A DNA stretch of 64,000 nt from Hericium rajendrae (lineage: Eukaryota; Basidiomycota; Agaricomycetes; Russulales; Hericiaceae), in NCBI GenBank assembly GCA_033439255.1, contig CM065881.1:2294001-2358000 (forward strand). Direction: 5' to 3'. The stretch's first letter is position 1. Every line of letters starts with the position of its first letter. Made by a program: the position numbers and the translations under genes. Below, piece by piece: positions 53,056 to 62,162 of the stretch. Below the pieces are notes generated by a model. The model ran no database searches. It worked only from the letters and a program-made list of their open reading frames with translations, and had not been told where the DNA came from.

Positions 53056-54813
53056 ATCAGCAAAATGGGTTCGAGATGGGAAGGCCTTAGAAGGCTTTAG
53101 AGAGTCACCAGTCGTCGACGCACGGTGAGTATTCCGGAATCTGGCGCCTAGCCTTAGAGCACAACAGTGTCACCTGCCAAGGCTCGGAATTCATGACAAG
53201 GCAGGTCATCTTTCCCAATCTTCGCAAGTACGGCTGATCTTCTCAATTACCATAGTCCCTTACAATGAACCTATGTCGCTGGGCCGCCTTCACCGCTCTT
53301 GGCTCATAGTCCAAGTCTCCACGGCACTGGCCATGCTCGACAATGTTTTAGATTACATTAGATAGAACTCCTCCAGCTGATACTACTATACCAGTATATT
53401 CTGGGCACAATAATCAAAATATTGAATGCAACTTTATGGGCCGATATCACAAATAATAAATTGCGACACGAAAATTATATTTCGTCCCTATGAAACATAA
53501 ATCTATACTATGACTATAATGCGAGATACTCTAGACAGGCCGGAAATGTCGCCGGCCAATCCTGGCAAGCGTGCTTCGTAGCGCACTGTTCCTGGAACCT
53601 GGACATAGATACTGGAACCTACTGGAACATCTTTACGGAGCACAATTAATCCGAGACATCAGATCTAAGTACTCCGAGCCAATTGTCATCAGAGCCAGCC
53701 AGCTTGTTGATGCCACAGAATATACTCGACAGGAAGCCCAGTCTAGCAAACCAGCGCCCTTGAGGAAGCAATCTGCACTTTGCACATCGAGGGGCGACTC
53801 GATCTGACCAGGCAAACGTGTCAGACAGCAGTGGATGCCATGGACACAGGGAGCGAGAGAAAGTTGTAGATGAGGCAGATGGACAAGTGTGTGTTGGTAC
53901 GACAGTCGGCTTCGTTCTTATATTGTTGATGTATGAAATTTTTTTGTGTTTGTCAGAGTTCTCGAAAGTTCGCGGCCAGGGTGGACACTCACATGCAGAC
54001 CTGCTCCCCATCGAGCACGGTCGCGGGATATGGTCCAGGTCTTGATGGGTATGTGCGATCGAGCTCCGTAGTCCGATGGCAGCAAGCGCTCGTCATTCAT
54101 GCCACGATGCGTATGCGGGCCGAGGCAGCATGGACTGTAATTATTACCAGTGTTGCACTTCCTGCGGAGGAATTGTTGATCAGTAAGTCAATCTCAACCC
54201 CGGGACAATGCGGACGACGTCGAAATAGCGATGGACACAGTCGCTGGGTACGATGTAGGAGCAGACGAAGCGAGGTGAAACCGTACGGTTTGGAAGGTAG
54301 CGAAGGTGAGAACGAGAACTTTGAAGTCAAAAAGGTAATGGCTTTGAGATCTGAGGAAGCCGAAGGCAAAGGTGAATACGAATACGCTTTGGATTTAATG
54401 AAGCCAGGTACGAAGCCGTGTAATGCACATACTCTGCGAGATATAATCCAGCTTCTGTGTGCTATACGCACTGCAATCAGTGCGCACCATAGATACGAGT
54501 TGGATACGAGGGTACTATCAGCAAGCACCCGATTTAAGCCGCCAAAGTAGAGGATTAAACAACTTGGCAGCGTGAGATAAAGACTCTAGAGACTTACCAA
54601 CTGCTACCAATGTGCGACAACTGCTTCTAATGGAGATCTAAGGCCAATCTAAGGTCGCGCAAGGGCGGCGCGAGTATGTCAAGGGTTGACCGAGTTTCTA
54701 CTAGGTGCGGTTATCTCTGCTAGTACTTTCCAAGGCCTTCTGAAGTCCCGCAAGCCCGGTCACGCGTGACATTCCTCACCAGGAAATACCGCTTCAGCAC
54801 GTTTTAGCTGATG
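53056..54813 (-). mobile_element. 1.8 kb TIR element, copy 2
   Basis: The mirror image of the element at 27013-28822: it begins CATCAGCAAAATGGG and ends CACGTTTTAGCTGATG. The flanks repeat TC only. Blocks such as the one containing GGCTTTAGAGAGTCACC near one end and GGTCACGCGTGACATTCC near the other match copy 1, but the middle has diverged with many substitutions and indels, so the two copies are not very recent. Open frames are not conserved between copies. Confidence 0.72.
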
Positions 54814-54819
54814 TCACTC

Positions 54820-54919
54820 TGACGAGTCGAAGTCAACCGCAATGTGGTACAGAGGCTTGTTACGGCCCACATGCAGGGGCTCGACAGCCTCTTTGAGTCT
54901 GGAGAGAGAGAAGCTACAT
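54820..54919 (+). pseudogene. Scrap of a paralogue of the duplicated-domain gene
   Basis: The frame GTCGAAGTC... reads VEVNRNVVQRLVTAHMQGLD followed by SLFESGEREAT and a stop. It matches the end of each unit of the gene at 20215-21853 (VRVERDVEIVRLVQNLVRAH...LDSLLEDDG and VGVERNPDTLKAVQRLVMAH...VDTLLEDGED). Only this terminal part is present; TIR element copy 2 lies immediately upstream and no earlier part was found on its other side. It is a remnant of a tandem paralogue or of a third repeat unit. Confidence 0.7.
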
Positions 54920-55359
54920 AACTCAGAACTGCCTGTGGAAGATACGAGCATTGTAATAATTATAATTCGTCCCGTCGTAGGAGTCTGCGCCAAGGGGGTC
55001 TCGGGATGTTGATCCGTGACCGGAGGTTAGGTAGTTAGTCCGGCCGGTAGGCCGGTTGAGAAATTTTTTGACCTATTCTTTGACGACCACTTCTGGCTCA
55101 AATTTCGACTAAACAACGTGTTTTATACATGATAAATACTACTGGGAGTTATCTGAACTATTTTGCAACCTCAGACTGCATATCTTGCAGTGCTTGCCGA
55201 GACGGATGGCCAAGTATGGCTGGTACGCCACACGGCGAAAGTGCTCAACTTCGGCAGGCGCACGCTCGGGCACCACACGGTCAGCGTGAGCGTGCACCCG
55301 CCGCCAATGGTGGCGCGAGCGTGGCGCCTGCAAAGACGAAGTGGGACAATGCGGAGCTC
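54920..55359. other. Unassigned sequence
   Basis: No feature is supported here apart from short overlapping frames. The CGGCCGGTAGGCCGG stretch at about 55040-55055 is a small palindrome. Confidence 0.3.
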
Positions 55360-55708
55360 GTCAAGCAGGCGAACGTGATGATAACGTGCGAGCTGCAGCA
55401 GATGCTCGAGAAGGACGTGCTCGAGCAGCTCGTCGCAGCGCGTGTGTGCTGGCTCATAGGCGAGCAGAAGAGCTGGCGGTGCGAGTCAGGCCCTATGCCA
55501 TGGCAGAGCAGCCCTAGGTTTTCTCGAGGATGAGCCTGCGCCTGCGAAGAAGGGTCAGGCGAAGAAGGCGGGCAAGAAGGGCGGGAAGTGGCCGTCGGTC
55601 GACGAAGTCGTCTACCAGGACGAGCTCGACTTCGCCGCACCCACCCTCACGCAGCTTCGCGTGTTGCCTGACATTGGCTCCTCCGCGTCACCTCTCACTC
55701 GCGCCTCG
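55360..55708 (+). pseudogene. Fragments of an unrecognised coding sequence
   Basis: Protein-like pieces appear in two frames: KTKWDNAELVKQANVMITCE with LQQMLEKDVLEQLV (about 55335-55440), then EDEPAPAKKGQAKKAGKKGG and WPSVDEVVYQDELDFAAPTL with TQLRVLPDIGSSA (about 55525-55690). Sequence between them (55450-55520) has no matching frame and could be an intron or decay. Composition and codon usage look genic, but I do not recognise the family. Confidence 0.4.
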
Positions 55709-55869
55709 CAGAAGCCGAAGGTCCCACACCGAATTAGCTCTCTACCACATCAGTGCAGGAAGGGCCGAACATGGCGTGCATTGTTCCGGGGGAGCACGTG
55801 AGGTACTCATCGAGGGGAACAAAACCCAGGTGGTATTAAATGTCTCGACGAGGCATGTGTTTAGTGCTG

Positions 55870-56275
55870 TCACACGACGAGATGTGACTCGGATGTAAGA
55901 ATGGAGGAGAGGAGGGGCGACGCACAGTACAGATTCATCTCGATGCCGGCCCAGGGGTGCTCGGGCGGCACCCAAGGCTCCTTGCCAGGCGTGAGTGTGG
56001 CGTGGCACGTATTGACGTCAATGAGGACTTGGTGCAGCATCTCACTAAACAAGAGCGGCCAGCGGTCCTCGACCATCGGCGTTACCATAGTCGACCGCCT
56101 GACATTCCATCCGGTGACTCGCGTGCCGCAGAATATCGAGTCGACGTGGTAGAGCACAGACGAGCGCCGCATGTCGTATATGGCCTGCTTGGCGATGTTC
56201 TTCTCGTCTGCGCTGCGTATCGCCTATTCGAGCTTGCTCTTTTCGTGGTGCGGGTGCAACTTGGCCCACACGAGC
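55870..56275 (-). pseudogene. Fragment of an unrecognised gene with one in-frame stop
   Basis: On the minus strand the frame reads LVWAKLHPHHEKSKLE, a TAG stop, AIRSADEKNIAKQAIYDMRR, then VLYHVDSIFCGTRVTGWNVR and MVEDRWPLLFSEMLHQVLID with VNTCHATLTPGKEPWVPPEH. The quality of the frame on both sides of the stop suggests a recently inactivated gene or a missed intron. No family was recognised. Confidence 0.4.
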
Positions 56276-56296
56276 TAGTACGAGAACAATTAGCAC

Positions 56297-57073
56297 GAAG
56301 GGCCGTCAGTTGCCGCAGGCAAGGGGATAGTCACTTACGTAATTCTATTTCCATAAACGGACATGTGCCTGATTACGTAGGTAGTTACAGTGCTTTGCAT
56401 ATCAGTCTGCAGTCGACGCGCTGAGATCTTTGTTTGTTCGGACCAAAGCGTGACATTTTCGAACTCCGAAACCTATCAACGCGCGTCCAAGTTTGCCGCC
56501 GTCGTCTCGCTTTCAGTACTTGTCATTGCAGCTCTTGTCGCGGTCCTCAAGCGGGCGATCTGCCTACTTTTCTGCATGTGTGCGTGTGCGGTAGTCCTTC
56601 GAGCATAGACAAGGACCAGCAATACTACCTGAAGCCGAGCTTCGTCGCTTATCCCTCTCATTTCCGTATTGTGATTGACCGTTGCTGAATCCATAGCCGA
56701 CTCATTCTAGTTTCGACACCCTCGTTTCCAGCGTGCTTTACTCAGCTGGTATGCCTGCTCTAGATTTGTATTTTGTTGGTTCTGAGAGTCCAGAATCTCA
56801 CTTCGGGTAGGGATGCGCTGATCCAGCCAAGGCTGCAAGGACAAAAATATGCATATCCGCAGCACTTTCCCCATTGTCAGTCCTCCGGCCCAATGCCCTC
56901 TGTCTGTGGTACGTCCTGGTTCATCTTTAATCTCATTTCTCGTGTCTCTATGCAACTGCCGGACGCGGCGGCAGGTGAGGAAAAAATCTATAAATTCAGG
57001 CTTTCGATGCACTCTCCACATCAGCATCTCTACGTTCTTCGACCTCAACAATCTCCTCTGTTTGCATCTCTCA
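56297..57073. other. Upstream region of the 57 kb gene
   Basis: About 780 bp with no convincing gene. The last 150 nt before the ATG contain C/T-rich stretches (57010-57070) that may be promoter or 5' UTR. Confidence 0.35.
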
Positions 57074-60000
57074 ATGGCTCCTCTCACCATCCGTATTCCT
57101 GCTCGCCCGAGCAATGCTCCAGTTAATTCTGCTGAGAAGCAGAAGGACCTTGCTGCTCCCGCTCCTGCTCAACCTACCTCGAGAGGCAAGGAGAATGTCC
57201 CTCTCCCGTCTGCGGGCTGGTTGCGCAACCCTGCCTGGGTCGGTAAGTCAGCTTATCTTTTGAATTACTGTATTGGCATCTGATCGTAAAATATATACAG
57301 ATGGAGGCGTCAATCCGCCTCGTTTCTACCCCACTGCCGCATCAATTCAAGATGCCATTCAAGCGGCCGCAAATGCTGGCGTCGCAATCCCCCGGGCGCA
57401 AACACCCGTTCAAGAAGGCGAAGGTGCAAATCTCGCCAGGGACGGAGGTGTACCAGTGCCTGCAGCTCAAGGCGGGCCCGGTAAGTAGCGACTACGCTCC
57501 TTATCGTGCCGTTCGAATTGCTAATGTAGCATCTTGTTATAGTCGGACTTGCTGATGGTGTTAAGGCAGTGACTGTGGGCACTGCTGAGAAGACTCGTAA
57601 GTTTTTCTTCTACTCGTTTAATTATTCTGATTGTTGTTAGCTCTTGAGAACGCCGGTCACCTCGTATATGTGACACATGCGTTTTCGGTTGTCGACGAGA
57701 CGCGCGCTGCTCGAGGTGCGAAGACGGCCCCGAAGAAGAAGCCAACAACGACAACCAAGTTCGAATATATCAAGATGGACAGCATCTCGCGTGTGGATTT
57801 TATCAAGGCTTTCCTACGTGTCCATGATCTCGACAGTCAATACAGTCCTGGAGTCCACGCTGGGCCGGACTTCAGACTTTGGTGGACTGGATCCAAGTAA
57901 GTATATATATCATTAGACTCGTAAACAAGTCTACTTAATTTGTCGGCAGTGGTGGAAAAGCAGGCGCGTTGACAATAGAAAATGACCGTGACTTTGCGCT
58001 TGCGCTAGTTACACTCATGCAGAAGAACCGGCGTACCTGTGCCGTATCTGTCGAGTTCGATACGGATAGTATGGATGGGTATCGTATTCGCAAACTGCAG
58101 GTATGTTTTTGTGCTCCGTGGAATGTCATGTCCTAACACTGTGGCTAGCTTCCGGTGCTCGCTGATGATGGTGGATTCACTGAACTGAGGCGTCCATGTA
58201 GCTTGTTTAAAAACCCTGCCGGACCTTGTCGGAGTTGGGGTTACAAACCACCCAGCAACTTTTCCAGCTAGGTTAAAAACCTTTCATGGGTTAAAAACCC
58301 ATTAATCTCGGATAAGATTGTGGCTGACGGGATGATCCAATGGGGATGTATTATATATGGCTGTGATCGTATTTGAAAGAAGAATCCAAATATAGTACCC
58401 ATAAGCTTATGTAATCAGGGGTAATTTTTCAATTTGGCAATTATATGATATATATATCATTTTGCTCCGTTTTTTGTGCTGATTTCAAATCTGATGGCCG
58501 ATAGGTTATGTAAGCATGTATAATTTCCAAATTTGGTAACTATATGATATATATATGTTTGAGCTCCATTTTTGAAGCTGAATCTAAATATAATGTTTAT
58601 ATGTTTATATAATCTACTATATATGGAAATTTTTGGTTTGACAATTGAATATATTCATTTTAGCACTATTTTTCAAGCCAAATGTGAATATAATGTCTGT
58701 TTACAGATTGAATGACTGTTTGAGCTTGCAACACTCATACTATGTTATGTAGTAATACAAATCAGTATATTGGTCATTTTATTTTCTTGCTTTGCTACTG
58801 AGCTTGATGAAGTATCAGGCTAAATGCAGCTTTTCAAGACCTTTCCAACAGTGCTACATTCATATCAATCGGATAAGTATTGGCTGAGATATTCACAAAT
58901 CTTTGTTTTGCACAAAGCATTTGGTCGACTATTTTGCAATTTGCAAGTGCATCTGTATAGCTATGCTGGTCAAACCACTTGTCTGTCACTCACATGCCAC
59001 ATGGCTACAATTTAGGCATATGTCACTTTTTTATACTCTAATTGCTATTATTTCTCCATTTCTATTATGTTTGATTGTATTTATCCATAAGTACTTATTA
59101 CAACTGATATGAGTTGGCTATAGGGTTGGGTTGGGTTAGTATATATGGGTGATTGAGTCAATCTATCTATCATATCTTATGATCTCTTATGCTCTTATAA
59201 ATGTCAACTCTTTGATGTGAACATAGTATATATTTAATCATATATAAAAAGGTGACATATGCCTAAATTGTAGCCATGTGGCATGTGAGTGACAGACAAG
59301 TGGTTTGACCAGCATAGCTATACAGATGCACTTGCAAATTGCAAAATAGTCGACCAAATGCTTTGTGCAAAACAAAGATTTGTGAATATCTCAGCCAATA
59401 CTTATCCGATTGATATGAATGTAGCACTGTTGGAAAGGTCTTGAAAAGCTGCATTTAGCCTGATACTTCATCAAGCTCAGTAGCAAAGCAAGAAAATAAA
59501 ATGACCAATATACTGATTTGTATTACTACATAACATAGTATGAGTGTTGCAAGCTCAAACAGTCATTCAATCTGTAAACAGACATTATATTCACATTTGG
59601 CTTGAAAAATAGTGCTAAAATGAATATATTCAATTGTCAAACCAAAAATTTCCATATATAGTAGATTATATAAACATATAAACATTATATTTAGATTCAG
59701 CTTCAAAAATGGAGCTCAAACATATATATATCATATAGTTACCAAATTTGGAAATTATACATGCTTACATAACCTATCGGCCATCAGATTTGAAATCAGC
59801 ACAAAAAACGGAGCAAAATGATATATATATCATATAATTGCCAAATTGAAAAATTACCCCTGATTACATAAGCTTATGGGTACTATATTTGGATTCTTCT
59901 TTCAAATACGATCACAGCCATATATAATACATCCCCATTGGATCATCCCGTCAGCCACAATCTTATCCGAGATTAATGGGTTTTTAACCCATGAAAGGTT

Positions 60001-60957
60001 TTTAACCTAGCTGGAAAAGTTGCCGGGTGGTTTGTAACCCCAACTCCGACAAGGTCCGGCAGGGTTTTTAAACTGCCTACAAGGTCTGGTGCTGAACTGG
60101 CGTACGGGACCCGGGTAGGTCTCTTTTGCGCAGTACTGGTTTTTTTGTTGTGCTGATATAATATGACAGGTTCCCAACGTCGATCACTTCAGTAATGAAG
60201 CGCAATTACATGGGCCTATTATCCTTGAGCTGAAGCAAAAGTGGGTGTGCCAACAGCATCTTGGTGAACACGGAGAACCTGGCCACTGCTATATATCACC
60301 AAATGGAGATCACATCGGGCTGAACGCACGAAGGCTTAAGTTCTGGGCTGCCGCCATTGTAAGTAAAAGAGTTCTACTTCGTGGCTGCACCAATAATTAC
60401 AAAACCAACAGGCTGCGCACGACGCGACAAAGCATGATCCTCCCAACAACCTCGAGTTTGACGGTGCCCGTGATGGCCGCCTGATAACTACGAAGCCCCG
60501 TGGCCGCTCTGGCCCTCAACCAGCCCTCGCGCCGGCCATGGCATCGCAGAGCGACACGTCGCAACTGCTCATGGCTGCGATTCTCAGCAACCTCAGTAGT
60601 GACAACAAGCGCAGACGCTCTCCTTCACCGCAGATGCCCCGAACTCCTACCCGATCACGCATCTATGCCATGCCCCTTTCGCCACCTCCGAAGCCTGGTC
60701 TTGAGCTTCGCACCTGCCTAGAAGACTTTGCTGATGCAAAAGGCGTGGATCTCACTGGTTCTCAAGTCGCCCTTGCTTCTGTTGACTTCACGCCAGATGT
60801 CATACCCGCAGTATCTGTTTATCGTCTTTGTGAATTGACGGGTGCAACTGAAGGACAAGTGATTAAGTTTCAGGGGTTTTGTAAAGGTTGGGCTGCCCGC
60901 TTCGAAGAGAAGCAGGCTTACTTTGTAGGAAAACATCGTCGCCTCGATTATGACTAA
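57074..60957 (+). CDS. Unknown multi-exon protein, split by a foldback element
   Basis: The start is MAPLTIRIPARPSNAPVNSA at 57074. Introns (GT-AG, about 50-60 nt) at about 57243-57300, 57481-57541, 57598-57641, 57898-57949 and 58101-58148 join blocks such as WLRNPAWVDGGVNPPRFYPT, LVYVTHAFSVVDETRAARG, FEYIKMDSISRVDFIKAFLR, and FALALVTLMQKNRRTCAVSV up to DDGGFTEL. There a 1,905 bp foldback element (58187-60091) intervenes. Coding resumes with ELAYGTRVPNVDHFSNEAQL, then ELKQKWVCQQHLGEHGEPGH with CYISPNGDHIGLNARRLKFW, and a disordered tail with KRRRSPSPQMPRTPTRSR, ending FVGKHRRLDYD at 60957. The Cys/His-bearing QKWVCQQHLGEHG...HCYI stretch may bind metal. I do not recognise a named family. With the element in place the gene is probably null unless the insertion is spliced out. 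Confidence 0.7.
58187..60091. mobile_element. 1,905 bp foldback element, copy 2
   Basis: Same length and, wherever compared, the same sequence as copy 1 at 30821-32725, including arms of about 850 bp and a spacer of about 205 bp. The 7-bp target duplication CTGAACT is present at 58180-58186 and again from 60092. It interrupts an exon of the 57 kb gene. Near identity between two distant copies implies recent movement by a transposase supplied from elsewhere. Confidence 0.9.
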
Positions 60958-61014
60958 ACGGCTAATCTTAGATGTTGTTTTGGTTGCGCGAGATTCATAG
61001 ATTCATAGATAGAC

Positions 61015-61904
61015 TTAGACAAATGAGTATCCGCAATTGACAATCCACCCCTCTGCACTCTCCCTTGATACAGATGCGGCAGCCTGCTCAATTAACCATG
61101 GTCTCACCTCAGCGCGAATAGCATCCGATTCGTGGCGCCGAAGCCAAGACTTGACGGAATGAAATGCTTGTTCTATTGGATTGAAATCCGGCGAGTATGG
61201 TGGTAAATAAATCAACTTCGCGCCTATGCATATTTAAGTTAGCCCGCTAGAGAACGAAGGCCAAAAACTTGAATACTGATTTACCACATTCATCTTCAAC
61301 AATTCTGCGAACTTCTTCGTCATGATGAATGGCACAATTGTCCAGCACGACAACACTTCGCATGCCCGGGTATGGCGAAAGCTGAGGTGCCTATGAACGA
61401 AAAATTGTCAGTATCAGTATAATGGTTTTTGCAAATCCTGCATACCAGTTCAGCCTCCAGGAATTGTATAAATTTCTCCTTCGTAACAGAGCCCTCAAAA
61501 ATATCTAATGCAGTGATACCCTCATATGTCAAAGCAGGGAGGACCGAATAACGCTGTCCTCGTAGAAAAGTTGCCCGGCGAACACATGCCCGTCCAAGAG
61601 AACCCCACCCTTCCTGACGCTGATTGGTGATATCGTCTACGCTGGACTCGTCTAGCCAGACAAAGTAATGTGCTGGTATGTCTCCGTACTCAGCTTGCCA
61701 GGTAGCGCGAAGAAGTTCGTTCCGCTCCAAAGCTGATTTAGATATTTGTTTGTGTGTCATGGCCATGTGCCGTATAGCACGCGAGATTGTGGCAATAGAA
61801 GCATCTGCATGTCGTGCACGGAAAAGGCTACTCTGTATTTCATCGAGATAGAGGGTGGGGTTGGCAGCAAGGATCGAGGAAATGTAATTGGTATCGCCCG
61901 TGTC
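61015..61904 (-). pseudogene. DDE transposase of Tc1/mariner-like type, 5' end cut by a Copia LTR
   Basis: Exons on the minus strand run from 61904: TDTGDTNYISSILAANPTLY, IATISRAIRHMAMTHKQIS (end of the helix-turn-helix region), HYFVWLDESSVDD (first Asp), then after an intron (about 61445-61391) MRSVVVLDNCAIHHDEEVRR (second Asp), another intron (about 61285-61224), and LIYLPPYSPDFNPIEQAFHS (final Glu), ending NCGYSFV at 61015. There are 35 residues between the second Asp and the Glu. This catalytic core is the DDE_3 type used by IS630/Tc1/mariner transposases. The N-terminal DNA-binding part is missing because a Copia LTR begins at 61905; it may continue beyond that element outside the window. 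Its own inverted ends were not located. Confidence 0.82.
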
Positions 61905-62162
61905 TGTTGAGAGTAGTACGATAGTCAGACCGCCACTCGTATAGCACGTTTCCCTTTTTCGGACTTTCCCGAACCGTACTGTACTTGCCCGTACCGCGTG
62001 TTTGTAGCACCTCAGCGTTTTCTCTTCCTGCGCTGAGGTGAGTATCTTTCGTGTCTCGTTTCCATTTCCATTCAGCTCATATATTACTATAGCTCGATCC
62101 TTAACAGGTAGATATAGTAATACCAGCGTTTTCTCTTCCTGCGCTGAGCTCGATCCTTAACA
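61905..62162 (+). repeat. 5' LTR of a Copia element
   Basis: A 258 bp LTR begins TGTTGAGAGT and ends CCTTAACA. It is followed directly by a primer-binding-like GGTTATGGGCCC. A block containing CAGCGTTTTCTCTTCCTGCG occurs twice (about 62013 and 62125), and CTCGATCCTTAACAGGT occurs twice, so the LTR holds an internal duplication. Confidence 0.8.
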
